A stretch of 28,300 nucleotides of DNA from Blastocatellia bacterium (GCA_013695495.1 JACDAK010000314.1:1-28300), one strand, 5' to 3'. Positions 13,053-21,615 are shown, counted from the first letter of the stretch. Numbers and translations: made by a program. The notes: generated by a model from the sequence alone, not told the origin.

Positions 13053-13703
13053 ATGATAGCACGCCGGCCGCGATCTTCCCTGCTACCCGCAGTGTGGACA
13101 TTCGTGTGGTCGAAGACTGCATCGAAGAACGCAATCAGCCTAAGGTCGAACCGTTTCGACGAACTGGAAGAACGCGTTTTCAATACCACCGCCGGCAACT
13201 ATTCGGTGCTCGCCGATATCATGGACCACCGCCGCAGCGTTGCCCGGCTGCGACGGATCTCGGCACGCCAACGCGAAGTGCTTTATCGCATTTCGCACGG
13301 TGAATTTCCGCAGATCCCGCCCGAGGTACTTCCGTTTTATCGGGACGTTCATGACCACCTGCTGCGCGTCACCGACCTGACGGAAAGCTATCGAGACCTG
13401 ATCAGCGGCCTGTCGGACATCCATCTTTCCATGATGGCGAACCGAACGAACGACGTGATGAAGACCTTAGCCGTGGTCTCGGCGATCATTCTGCCGCTTT
13501 CGCTCATTGCGGGAATTTATGGGATGAATTTCGAGAACATGCCGGAGCTCGGAACACCTCATGGGTACTTTGCGACGCTGGGAGGAATGGCGTTTTTGAC
13601 CGCGGTTTTGCTGCTCTATTTCTGGAGAAGGGGCTGGATATTTCAGCGGGACGAAATGAGAGCAAAGGAATCGCGTGAAGCTCTTGCGGCTGATGATCTA
13701 TAG
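13053..13703 (+). CDS. CorA-family magnesium/divalent-cation channel, N-terminally truncated
   Basis: Residues from about 33 onward (FDELEERVFN) follow the CorA pattern: the long stalk helix (SVARLRRISARQREVLYRIS ... LTESYRDLISGLSDIHLSMM), TM1 (TLAVVSAIILPLSLIAGIYG), the selectivity motif G157-M158-N159, the loop ENMPEL, TM2 and a basic tail. The protein is only 216 residues, against about 310-350 for the family. The N-terminal alpha/beta cytoplasmic domain, which forms the Mg-sensing funnel, is missing. The first 32 residues, MIARRPRSSLLPAVWTFVWS and on, do not resemble CorA, and no N-terminal domain is visible in another frame upstream. It is either a decayed gene or a channel without its gating domain. 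The gene overlaps the convergent DUF1835 gene by six bases at the palindrome CTATAG. Confidence 0.75.
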   Translation: MIARRPRSSLLPAVWTFVWSKTASKNAISLRSNRFDELEERVFNTTAGNYSVLADIMDHRRSVARLRRISARQREVLYRISHGEFPQIPPEVLPFYRDVHDHLLRVTDLTESYRDLISGLSDIHLSMMANRTNDVMKTLAVVSAIILPLSLIAGIYGMNFENMPELGTPHGYFATLGGMAFLTAVLLLYFWRRGWIFQRDEMRAKESREALAADDL

Positions 13704-14420
13704 CTGTTCGAGAAGGCGTTCGACCTGAAGATCGCCCAAACCGTAAACGCCCGCACGCTTCTGGAATTCGGGGAAAATGCTTTCGATGTCGGAGTGGCCC
13801 GACGCCTTTAATTCGGCGACGATCTCTGTGGGCCGCGTCTCTATCTCCGCCGCCGCGTCGCACACCTCTTTCAAAAACGGGAACGCGGGCGAGCGGAACT
13901 CCCCTAGTTTACGAAGGCGTTCAGAATCCCTTTCGCGAAACGCCTGCCAAAGCTGAACTCCGGTTTCTCGATCTTCAGGGCTCATCTTTGTACGTTCGTC
14001 CAAACAAACGGCGAGATCGGAGCTGTTGTGCGTGGCAAATCCTTCCCAGGGGTTGTCGGGCGAGGGCGTTTTGGGCGCGACCCGAAATACCTCGGTTTCA
14101 GAAGCCTTCAGCAAATCCAGACAGAACCACATGTTCGACTGGCAGAACAGCTCATATTCGAACCAGAGGTTGACCTCATCTCCGGCTCCCAGTTCCAACA
14201 AACGCTCGATCTCGTATACGACGCCTTCCTGATAATCGATCGGATCGCCGCCGTATTCAAGCATGAGAAAATTAGCCCGCAGCTGCCAGAATTCATCCAG
14301 GTCTTCGCCGCTGATGTCACCCACCACTAGGCACTCGCGGAACACTACGATATCGCCAGCGATGTCCGCTTCGGCGAACTGCGCCGACAGCGAATCTCCC
14401 GGAAGAACATGCACGATCAT
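13698..14420 (-). CDS. DUF1835 domain-containing protein
   Basis: I choose the ATG at 14420 (MIVHVLPGDSLSAQFAEADI), because it overlaps the pgpA stop as ATGA, a standard coupling arrangement, and the family usually opens with 'xHVxxGDSL'. This gives 240 residues. The N-terminal 120 residues follow the DUF1835 pattern: GDSLS, then DIVVFRECLVVGD, then the charged helix and LWFEYELFCQSN. The C-terminal half (KMSPEDRETGVQLWQAF ... EIETRPTEIV) is helical and resembles the DUF3658-like tail often fused to DUF1835. There is no signal peptide or membrane span, so it is cytoplasmic. Function is unknown. It is the last gene of the long rimP-to-pgpA run. Confidence 0.8.
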   Translation of the reverse strand: MIVHVLPGDSLSAQFAEADIAGDIVVFRECLVVGDISGEDLDEFWQLRANFLMLEYGGDPIDYQEGVVYEIERLLELGAGDEVNLWFEYELFCQSNMWFCLDLLKASETEVFRVAPKTPSPDNPWEGFATHNSSDLAVCLDERTKMSPEDRETGVQLWQAFRERDSERLRKLGEFRSPAFPFLKEVCDAAAEIETRPTEIVAELKASGHSDIESIFPEFQKRAGVYGLGDLQVERLLEQL

Positions 14421-15025
14421 AAAGTTATGGTAACAGCGTAAAGGATCGAAAGACAAATGCCGGCATAAACACCGGCAACAATGTCATCGGCGCAAACGCC
14501 GAGGCCCGCGGGCAGATTCTGGAGCGAATCGATCGGGTAGGGCTTCCAGATATCGAACAGCCGGAACAGCAGGAATCCGGCAAGGATCAGCTGCCACGAA
14601 AAAGTGAACGGGATGAACATGAAAGTGATCAGCTGACCCATCACTTCGTCGACCACCGCGTGCGAAGGGTCTTTCGTCCCGAAGATCCGCGTGACACGGG
14701 TAGATGCCCAAATGCCTGCGAGACAGAAAATGACGAACAGGGTCGTGATGATCGAGACGGACCAGCCGGCGATCTGTGCCTCAGTCCATCCGCCTATCGC
14801 AAGATCAGCAGCGTAATGGCCGGCGACGACCGCAGCGAACAGGTAGATGACGACGCCGACGGCGGAACCCCACGTTCCGGGCGCTATCGGAAGATAGCCG
14901 ACGCCAACCGTGCCGATCCCGATCGAGATCTTATCAAGAATGCCATGGACGCCGCCGGGATGCCGTTCAAGGACGCGTTCCTCGGCCTTTGCGGAATGTT
15001 CGACCAGTTCGTCGTAATCGGCCAT
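14417..15025 (-). CDS. pgpA: Phosphatidylglycerophosphatase A
   Basis: PgpA removes the phosphate from phosphatidylglycerophosphate to make phosphatidylglycerol in the inner membrane. The 202 residues contain the family motifs in order: GVGYLPIAPGTWGS, DPSHAVVDEVMGQL, the FRLFDIWKPYPID segment and GLGVCADDIVAGVYAG, which holds the paired acidic residues. Four hydrophobic segments are visible. An N-terminal extension of about 30 charged residues (MADYDELVEHSAKAEERVLE) precedes the core and is not part of the catalytic domain. It lies 6 bases after the cobO stop and overlaps the DUF1835 start by 4 bases, so all three are likely one transcript. Confidence 0.93.
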   Translation of the reverse strand: MADYDELVEHSAKAEERVLERHPGGVHGILDKISIGIGTVGVGYLPIAPGTWGSAVGVVIYLFAAVVAGHYAADLAIGGWTEAQIAGWSVSIITTLFVIFCLAGIWASTRVTRIFGTKDPSHAVVDEVMGQLITFMFIPFTFSWQLILAGFLLFRLFDIWKPYPIDSLQNLPAGLGVCADDIVAGVYAGICLSILYAVTITL

Positions 15026-15031
15026 ATTCGG

Positions 15032-15613
15032 TTAAAACTCGATGCCCTGCTGGGCAAAGATCCCCGCATGGAACGGGTGCTTGATCTCTTTCATCTCGGT
15101 CACGAGATCTGCCGCTTCGACAAGCTCGGGCGGAGCGTTTCGTCCGGTGAAGATCAAATGCAGGTGTGGCTGAGATTCGCGAACCGCCTTTATCTCGGCC
15201 AAAACCTTCTCAACATCAAGAAATTTGTAATCGAGCACATAGACGAGTTCATCAAAAACGAGGAGCTCATAATCGCTGCTCCGCATCTTTTCAACGCAAA
15301 GCTGCCAGGTTTCTTCAGATGTCTTGATGTCCTGCGCCGGGTCATTCGTGTCCCATGTGAACCCATCGCCCATGGTGTGAAATTCGATCCCGAGCTGTTC
15401 GAGCGATTCGTGCTCGCCGTAGCGGTCGGTTCGCGACTTCATGAACTGAATAAAGCAGCATTTCAGCCCGCGGCCCGCTGCTCTGATCAAAACACCAAGA
15501 GCCGCCGTGGTCTTGCCTTTACCGTCGCCGGTGTTGACCATCAACAGCCCTTTCGTATTTTCGCGATAATCCTCGCGTCGCCACTTGTACGGCTTTTCTT
15601 TCTTTTCACCCAT
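15032..15613 (-). CDS. cobO: Cob(I)yrinic acid a,c-diamide adenosyltransferase, CobO/BtuR type
   Basis: This enzyme transfers the adenosyl group of ATP to the cobalt of a corrinoid, in cobalamin synthesis or salvage. The 193 residues carry the P-loop variant G29-D-G-K-G-K-T-T36 (NTGDGKGKTTAALG), the CFIQFMKS strand, and the motif FDELVYVLDYKFLDVEKVLA followed by HLIFTGRNAPPELVEAADL, all typical of the CobA/CobO/BtuR family. Length is normal. No other cobalamin gene is present in the window, so it may serve salvage or simply use the operon promoter. It lies between nrnA (18 bases upstream) and pgpA (6 bases downstream). No clear ribosome site precedes the ATG. Confidence 0.93.
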   Translation of the reverse strand: MGEKKEKPYKWRREDYRENTKGLLMVNTGDGKGKTTAALGVLIRAAGRGLKCCFIQFMKSRTDRYGEHESLEQLGIEFHTMGDGFTWDTNDPAQDIKTSEETWQLCVEKMRSSDYELLVFDELVYVLDYKFLDVEKVLAEIKAVRESQPHLHLIFTGRNAPPELVEAADLVTEMKEIKHPFHAGIFAQQGIEF

Positions 15614-15631
15614 TCTGTTTGAAGAAAACGA

Positions 15632-16621
15632 TCAGGCGATGTTCGGAGCATCCGAGACCCAGTCAGGGTCGGACCGCTCGACGGCCTTGCTCAGCGCCTC
15701 GACGATCTCACGCTCGCGCTCATCCCAGTCACCGCTCACCGTTAGCCCGGCCGCGTTGCGATGGCCGCCGCCGCCAAACTGTTCAGCGACGCGGGCAACA
15801 TTGATGCTCCCCTTTGACCGAACGCTAACGCGATAAACATGATCGCCAACCTCACGCATATACGCTACGGCCAAAATATCGCGCGCCGCGAGCGGAATGT
15901 TGACGAAGCCGTTGTTGTCGCCGTCGACAGCTCCCGCTAGTTCGCGCATCTTCAGCGTCTGCCGCATCCACGCGACACGGCCCGTCTCGTCACGCTTTAC
16001 GGTGTCCAAAACCTGCCGCATCAGCTCGATGCGCGACCATGGATAGCTGTTATAAACAGCCTCTGAGACTCGTTCCGGGCGTACGCCGACCTTCACAAGC
16101 TCTGAAGCGACCTTCAGCGTCCGTTCGGTAGTATTTGAAAAGTGGAACGAGCCGGTGTCCGTGACGAGCGCCATATAAACGCATTCCGCGATCTCTTTGG
16201 TCACGCGGCCGCCGATGGCTTTGCACAGGTTGTAGATCATTTCGCCTACGGCCGAGGCGGTTGAATCGATCCAGTTGATCGTGCCGAAGTGTTCGCTTGT
16301 GGCGTGATGATCGATGTTGACGGTGAACTCTTTGTCGAGTCCCGCAATGCCCGGGCGGTGAAGATCGGAGCATTCGATGACAAAGACTGCGTCGTATTGG
16401 CTGTCGATCTCGGCGACGTTTCTGATCTTGTCTGCCCCCGGAAGGCTCTGATATGCGATCGGGATCTCGCCATGGACAAGCACCTCGGCCTCTTTACCCA
16501 AAGACCGCAGCAGCCAGCATAGCCCCAACGACGACCCTACCCCGTCTCCATCCGGTTTGATGTGCGTCGTTATGCCGAACGTATTCTTTGTTTCAATTAA
16601 CTCAACTACTTGACTTAACAC
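15632..16621 (-). CDS. nrnA: DHH/DHHA1 phosphoesterase, NrnA-type oligoribonuclease/pAp phosphatase
   Basis: The frame starts with GTG at 16621 (read MLSQVVELIETKN), 329 residues; GAGGA lies about 13 bases upstream. Motifs: HIKPDGDGVGS with metal ligands D24 and D26, the IECSD motif II, NIDHHAT with D104-H105-H106, and the substrate-binding FGGGGHRNAAG near the C-terminus. These identify the NrnA branch of the DHH superfamily, which degrades nanoRNAs and dephosphorylates 3'-phosphoadenosine 5'-phosphate with manganese. It follows rbfA by 23 bases, an order seen in many bacteria that place RNA turnover beside the rimP-nusA-infB operon. Confidence 0.9.
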   Translation of the reverse strand: MLSQVVELIETKNTFGITTHIKPDGDGVGSSLGLCWLLRSLGKEAEVLVHGEIPIAYQSLPGADKIRNVAEIDSQYDAVFVIECSDLHRPGIAGLDKEFTVNIDHHATSEHFGTINWIDSTASAVGEMIYNLCKAIGGRVTKEIAECVYMALVTDTGSFHFSNTTERTLKVASELVKVGVRPERVSEAVYNSYPWSRIELMRQVLDTVKRDETGRVAWMRQTLKMRELAGAVDGDNNGFVNIPLAARDILAVAYMREVGDHVYRVSVRSKGSINVARVAEQFGGGGHRNAAGLTVSGDWDEREREIVEALSKAVERSDPDWVSDAPNIA

Positions 16622-16644
16622 ACTTGGTAAAAGGTCCTCGAGGC

Positions 16645-17031
16645 CTATTCGCCCTCTTCGGATTCTTCAATTTCCGTCCTTTCGCTTAATTCACCTTTTG
16701 CCGACAGATCGTTCAAAATGTTCCCGATCCGTGCCGCATTCTCTTCGGCCGTGTCGCGGGCAAAATGCAGATGCGGAGCGTGGCGAAGGCTTAGATTCAT
16801 TGCCACCTGCTGCCTGACAAAGACCGACGCGTTCTGCAATGCCTTTAACGCGGTCTTAATCTCTTCCTCGGTGCCGCTGATCAGCACAAAAACCTTTGCG
16901 TCTCTCAGGTCCGGCGAAACGGTAACATCCGTAACCGTCACCGCCTCTACCCGTGGATCGGTCAGCTCGAAACCGACCACTTCCGCTATCTCTTCTTTCA
17001 AGGCTTCCGCCAATCGTTCAGGTCGGCGCAT
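16645..17031 (-). CDS. rbfA: Ribosome-binding factor A
   Basis: RbfA binds the 30S subunit during late maturation of the 16S 5' end. The 128-residue protein begins MRRPERLAEALKEEIAEVV and follows the family: TDPRVEAVTVTDVTVSPDLRDAKVFV, FVRQQVAMNLSLRHAPHLHF, and then an acidic C-terminal tail, IEESEEGE. The KH-like fold with its A-x-G kink region (QNASVF) is recognisable. It starts 4 bases after the infB stop, so it is almost certainly translated from the same mRNA. Confidence 0.93.
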   Translation of the reverse strand: MRRPERLAEALKEEIAEVVGFELTDPRVEAVTVTDVTVSPDLRDAKVFVLISGTEEEIKTALKALQNASVFVRQQVAMNLSLRHAPHLHFARDTAEENAARIGNILNDLSAKGELSERTEIEESEEGE

Positions 17032-17035
17032 ACGA

Positions 17036-19756
17036 TTAAAGTTCGGTTGCGGCGATTCGTTCGATCACATAAGCTTCAATTTCATCGTTGACCTTAATGT
17101 CGTTGAAATTGACCAGGCTGATGCCGCACTCAAACCCTTGCTTGACCTCGTTCGTATCTTCCTTGAACCGTTTGAGCGATGAGATCTCGCCTTCCCATGC
17201 AACTACGCCGTCGCGGATAATGCGTGCTCGTGCCTGTCGGCGGATCAGCCCGTCGGTAACGCGACAACCCGCGATCATACCAACTCGCGAGACCTTGAAC
17301 GTTTCCAGTACAAGCGCCTTGCCCAGTATGACTTCCTTTTCGATCGCGTCGAGCATGCCGATCATTGCCGCCTTGATCTCTTCTTCAACCTTGTAAATGA
17401 TCGAATGCAGCCGGATATCGACGTCTTCCTGCTTTGCAACCTCAGAGGCACGAGCCTCCGGCCGCACGTTAAAGCCGATGATTACAACCGCTGTCGAAGC
17501 GTCGCCGGCCTGCGTTGCCGAAGCAAGCAGCACGTCGGATTCGGCGATCGCACCAACGCCGGCGCGAATAACCCGTACCTTGACCTTTTCTGTCGAAAGT
17601 TTCTCGAGCGTTCCTCTAAGTACCTCGACCGAGCCTTGCACGTCGGCCTTGAGAATGATGAGAAGCTCTTTGACCTCTGCCAATCCGAGCGATTCGATAC
17701 CTCGTTTCGTCGTCTTGAGCATCGCGACCTGACGCGCCTGCATCTGCCGCTGGCCGGCTATCGTTTGTGCTCGATCGATGTCCGATACGACCTGGAATGT
17801 ATCGCCTGCCTGCGGCACGCCCTGAAGACCGAGTATCTCGACCGGCGTTGCCGGCGGGGCATCGTCAACCTGTTCGCCGCGGTCAGAGAACATGGCCCTG
17901 ACCTTGCCGTAAAATTGTCCGACTATGAAGGGGTCACCAACCCGCAGAGTTCCCTGCTGGACGAGCGCGGTCGCAACGGCACCGCGACCCTTGTCTAACT
18001 TAGCCTCGAGCACGACACCGGATGCACGTCGCGTCGGGCTAGCTTTCAGGTCGAGTATGTCCGCCTGAAGCAGGACCGTCTCGAGGAGAGTATCGAGCCC
18101 TTCTCGCGTGATCGCTGAAACCGGGACCATTTCAACATCGCCGCCCCAGTCCAACGGCTGCACGCCCAGTGCAGCGAGTCCGGATTTGACCTTGTCTTGA
18201 TTCGCTCCGGGCCGATCGATCTTGTTGATTGCGACTATCATCGGGACACCGGCAGCCTTTGCATGCTCGATCGCCTCGATCGTCTGCGGCATTACGCCGT
18301 CGTCCGCCGCGACAACTAAGATCACGATATCGGTAGATTTCGCGCCGCGGGCACGCATCATGGTGAACGCCTCGTGGCCCGGCGTGTCGAGAAACACGAC
18401 GCGTCGCTCAACGTCCGGAGTTTCCGCGTTCGGCACATACACACTATAAGCACCGATGTGCTGTGTGATTCCGCCGGCTTCGCCTTCCGCGACGTTCTCC
18501 GAACGGATCGCGTCAAGAAGCGAGGTCTTACCGTGATCAACGTGTCCCATCACCGTAATGACGGGCGGCCGCGGAAGTTCCGCGTCGTCTGCATCGGCTG
18601 CGATCAGTTCCTCGAATTCCTGCTCGATGACCATTTCCTCGAAAGGAACAAAGCTGATCTCGTAACCGAAATCCTGTCCCATCTCGGTCGCCATCGCGTC
18701 GCCTATCGGCTGGTTCAACGTTGCAAAAACACCGCGTTTAATAAGCAGCTGAACAATGTCGCGCGGGGTGATGCCTAACGCTTCTGCAAACTCTCGCACG
18801 GTCGCGCCTTCGGTCAGCCGGAGCTGTTTGAGCTGTGCCTCGTCGCGCGGCCCCACCTGGTCGAGCACGCGTTCCTCGATGGTACGCTTGCGCGGCAGAT
18901 CGGCATCGCGATCGGCGAACCTTCCGCGGGCATCCGCGCCCTTTCGTCCGCGTCCCCCGGAGCGGCCCGGCCGCCTGCGGTTATCAGCGGGCGGCGTATA
19001 ATTCATCTGCGGCGTAGCCGTTTCGCCGGGCGTTCCGCGAAGGTCCGTTCGGCGGCCGCGTGCATCACGAGAAACGTTAAGTTTGCCGGTTTTGGTCGGC
19101 GATTCGGAAACAACACGCTCGCCGGGCTTAACGCCTTTTTCGATGGCGTCACGCGTCAGCGTCAGCTGTTTGATCTGCGTACCAGTCGGGCGGAGCACGC
19201 GTGGTCCGGTCGGCGCAGCTTTAACTTCAGCCGGGACCTCCGCTTCAGTCGGTGCCGCATCGGGCAATTCGATGGAAGCCGCGTGCTCTTCGGCCTCTGG
19301 GGCCTCAAGTTCGGCAACCTCGACGGGCGGCTCGTCGGCAACCTCTTCGACCTGTCTCTTTTTGAGGACTTTATTGACCTTACGGGCCGGGGCCTCGGCC
19401 ACGTCAGCCTCGACGGTCGTCGGAGCCGCGGTCGTGACCTCTTCGGGTTGTACGACGACAGCAACGTGCTCGTCGATGATCGACTCTTCTTGCTCGGCAA
19501 CCGTATCCGCGGGCTCTTCGACCTTCGGTGCCTTTTTAACCTTGGCAGCCTTGATCACCTTGATCGCCCGTTTGGGTGCCGTTTCGGCCTTGGGGAAATA
19601 TCTTTGGCGCACCTTATCGGCCAGTTCGGCACTTACCGAATTGGAAGGGACGCTGATGTCTGCGCCTTCGCGACGCAAATCTTCCATCACGCGTTTAGTA
19701 TCTTGCTTTACTTCACGCGCGAGGTCGTAAACTCTGATTTTCTTACCGATCGGCAT
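17036..19756 (-). CDS. infB: Translation initiation factor IF-2
   Basis: IF-2 is the GTPase that brings initiator fMet-tRNA to the 30S subunit and promotes subunit joining. The 906 residues begin MPIGKKIRVYDLAREVKQDT, an IF2_N-type DNA/RNA-binding helix domain (1-52). A long low-complexity linker (about 60-300) follows, first alanine/glutamate/valine-rich and then arginine/glycine-rich (GRSGGRGRKGADARGR). A second IF2_N module (ATVREFAEALGITPRDIVQL) precedes the GTPase domain, with G1 GHVDHGKT near residue 405, G3 DTPGHEAF, G4 NKID and the effector region HIGAYSV. Domain II, domain III (QGSVEVLRGTLEKL) and the fMet-tRNA-binding C2 domain complete it. TAGGAA lies 11 bases before the ATG. Confidence 0.97.
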   Translation of the reverse strand: MPIGKKIRVYDLAREVKQDTKRVMEDLRREGADISVPSNSVSAELADKVRQRYFPKAETAPKRAIKVIKAAKVKKAPKVEEPADTVAEQEESIIDEHVAVVVQPEEVTTAAPTTVEADVAEAPARKVNKVLKKRQVEEVADEPPVEVAELEAPEAEEHAASIELPDAAPTEAEVPAEVKAAPTGPRVLRPTGTQIKQLTLTRDAIEKGVKPGERVVSESPTKTGKLNVSRDARGRRTDLRGTPGETATPQMNYTPPADNRRRPGRSGGRGRKGADARGRFADRDADLPRKRTIEERVLDQVGPRDEAQLKQLRLTEGATVREFAEALGITPRDIVQLLIKRGVFATLNQPIGDAMATEMGQDFGYEISFVPFEEMVIEQEFEELIAADADDAELPRPPVITVMGHVDHGKTSLLDAIRSENVAEGEAGGITQHIGAYSVYVPNAETPDVERRVVFLDTPGHEAFTMMRARGAKSTDIVILVVAADDGVMPQTIEAIEHAKAAGVPMIVAINKIDRPGANQDKVKSGLAALGVQPLDWGGDVEMVPVSAITREGLDTLLETVLLQADILDLKASPTRRASGVVLEAKLDKGRGAVATALVQQGTLRVGDPFIVGQFYGKVRAMFSDRGEQVDDAPPATPVEILGLQGVPQAGDTFQVVSDIDRAQTIAGQRQMQARQVAMLKTTKRGIESLGLAEVKELLIILKADVQGSVEVLRGTLEKLSTEKVKVRVIRAGVGAIAESDVLLASATQAGDASTAVVIIGFNVRPEARASEVAKQEDVDIRLHSIIYKVEEEIKAAMIGMLDAIEKEVILGKALVLETFKVSRVGMIAGCRVTDGLIRRQARARIIRDGVVAWEGEISSLKRFKEDTNEVKQGFECGISLVNFNDIKVNDEIEAYVIERIAATEL

Positions 19757-19794
19757 ACGTTATCTATTCCTACACAAAGCCTTGGAAAGGTTTC

Positions 19795-19832
19795 TCTCTC
19801 GTTCGATCTGGACCCTTTGATCGAACGAGAGA
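19795..19832 (-). other. Perfect 14-bp hairpin between nusA and infB
   Basis: TCTCTCGTTCGATC (19795-19808) and GATCGAACGAGAGA (19819-19832) pair without mismatch around a 10-base loop. It sits in the 103-base nusA-infB gap, where many bacteria carry ylxR and an L7Ae-like gene instead. No T tract follows on the minus strand, so an RNA-processing, stability or NusA-responsive role is more likely than plain termination. Confidence 0.7.
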
Positions 19833-19859
19833 ACGTCCGATCAAATATGATGTTCGCCG

Positions 19860-21593
19860 TTATTTCTCAACATCGGCTTCATCACCATCACTATCTTCGC
19901 TCAAACCGTCGTCGGGCACTGCTGTCGCGGCCTGCGGCACTTCGATCACAGCGTCCGGCGACTCGGGGGAGCTTTCGCCCGAAACGTCTAATTGTTCGGT
20001 AGCCGAACCGGATGCGATCCTGTCATCGAGATCTCCTGGTTGGCTCGGAACCTCCGGATCCATCTCCGGAGCATCATCACCGTCGCCTTCCATCGCATCT
20101 TCGGTTACATCCGACGCCGACGCATCGTCGTCATCGTCGGCAGCCTCTTCGGAGATTTCATCAGCGGCGGCATCACCTGCCGACACCTCGTCAGCCGGAG
20201 TTTCACCTTCCGACGCGGCATCGTCCGCGACTTCGGCCGCAGGTTCCGCAGCTTCCGTTTCGGCGGGAGTTTCTTCTTCGGCAGGAGCGTCGCCCCCGTC
20301 TTTAGCGTCGACAACAGCCTTCGCAGATGCGATTATTTGCTCTGCCTCATCGACACTTACGTCGAGAATCTCGCAGATCTCATCGACCGTCGCCTGCGCA
20401 AGACGCTCGACATCAGCAATACCCTTGGCCGAAAGAACCTCGGCATGTACCGGCGATACGCTCTCGAGAGATGTTAGCGGAACCGCTACGCCCGAAGCCA
20501 TCATCTGGCCCATCTGCTGTGCGATCTCCTTCTTCAGCACTTCCTCGCTCACGATGTCGATATCCCAGCCGACAAGCCGCGTAGCGAGCCGCACATTCTG
20601 TCCTTTTTTACCGATCGCAAGGCTAAGCTGATCTTCACCCACGATCACAGCCATTTTGCGGTTTTCGATGTCGGTGATGCGCACCTGCGAGACTTTTGCC
20701 GGCGAAAGAGCGTTGGCAGCAAACACCGAGGGTTCGTCGGACCATTCAATAATGTCTATCTTTTCACCGCGAAGCTCTTTAATGATCGACTGCACCCGTG
20801 AGCCCTTCATGCCAACGCAGGCCCCGACCGGATCGACGTCCTTTTCGTTGGATGTGACCGCGATCTTCGCCCTGTCGCCAGGTTCGCGAACGGCGGATTT
20901 GATGACCACCGTCTCGTCATAGATCTCAGGGACCTCCATCTCAAACAGCCGCTTGATAAGCTCGGACGACGCACGGGAAACAACGATCTGCTGGCCCTTC
21001 TGCTCTTTCGAGACGTCTGTGATGGCCACGCGAATACGCTCGCCCTGGTTCCACACCTCGCCTCGCGACTGCTCTTTACGCGGCAGGATCGCTTCGAGAT
21101 TATTTCCGAGGTCGACAATGATATCGCCGCGTTCGAAACGCTTGATCGTACCGTTGATCAACTCGCCTTTCTTGTCGATGTACTCGTCGTAGATCTTTTC
21201 GCGGATCGCCTCACGCACCTTCTGCACGAGGATCTGCTTAGCCGTCTGCGCAGCAATTCGGCCCATTTCCTCAGTCGGCAGAGGGATAAGCAGCATGTCG
21301 CCCAACTCGATCTCGTCGCCGGCGAGCTCTTGAGCCTCTACCAGCGAAAGTTCGGAAGACGGATTTTCGACGACCTCAACGACCGTTTTATTGACCGAGA
21401 TCTCGATCAACCCTTCTTCGTTGTTCCAGTCGACCTCAATGCTCTCGCCGGTCTTATCGTGAGCCTTAAATTGTTTTCGCGCGGCAGCCTTTACCGCATC
21501 TTTCATCGCCTCGATCACCATTTCGCGATCAAGTCCCTGCTCATTGCACAAAACTTCTATACTTTGCCCAATTGATGACGTTATTTTAACCAT
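19860..21593 (-). CDS. nusA: Transcription termination/antitermination factor NusA
   Basis: NusA binds RNA polymerase and nascent RNA and controls pausing, termination and antitermination. I choose the ATG at 21593 (MVKITSSIGQSIEVLCNEQG), 577 residues; a GTG at 21608 is the alternative. Domains: N-terminal polymerase-binding domain (1-125), S1 domain (GELINGTIKRFERGDIIVDL) near 130-200, KH1 (VGACVGMKGSRVQSIIKELR) and KH2 (VGEDQLSLAIGKKGQNVRLA), then a helix-hairpin-helix repeat (VHAEVLSAKGIADVERLAQA). The last 140 residues are an unusually long acidic tail of alanine, glutamate and aspartate (DDDDDASASDVTED). It starts 22 bases after rimP ends. Confidence 0.96.
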   Translation of the reverse strand: MVKITSSIGQSIEVLCNEQGLDREMVIEAMKDAVKAAARKQFKAHDKTGESIEVDWNNEEGLIEISVNKTVVEVVENPSSELSLVEAQELAGDEIELGDMLLIPLPTEEMGRIAAQTAKQILVQKVREAIREKIYDEYIDKKGELINGTIKRFERGDIIVDLGNNLEAILPRKEQSRGEVWNQGERIRVAITDVSKEQKGQQIVVSRASSELIKRLFEMEVPEIYDETVVIKSAVREPGDRAKIAVTSNEKDVDPVGACVGMKGSRVQSIIKELRGEKIDIIEWSDEPSVFAANALSPAKVSQVRITDIENRKMAVIVGEDQLSLAIGKKGQNVRLATRLVGWDIDIVSEEVLKKEIAQQMGQMMASGVAVPLTSLESVSPVHAEVLSAKGIADVERLAQATVDEICEILDVSVDEAEQIIASAKAVVDAKDGGDAPAEEETPAETEAAEPAAEVADDAASEGETPADEVSAGDAAADEISEEAADDDDDASASDVTEDAMEGDGDDAPEMDPEVPSQPGDLDDRIASGSATEQLDVSGESSPESPDAVIEVPQAATAVPDDGLSEDSDGDEADVEK

Positions 21594-21615
21594 CGGCTTT
21601 CTGCCCACCCGCTGC

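Noticed and set aside
14660..15622. Plus-strand open frame of 320 codons opposite pgpA and cobO
   Set aside because: It crosses two clearly identified minus-strand genes and its sequence shows no protein-like motif.
19283..20002. Plus-strand open frames of 215-239 codons opposite the infB linker and nusA tail
   Set aside because: They arise from the low-complexity GC-rich codons of the true genes on the other strand.
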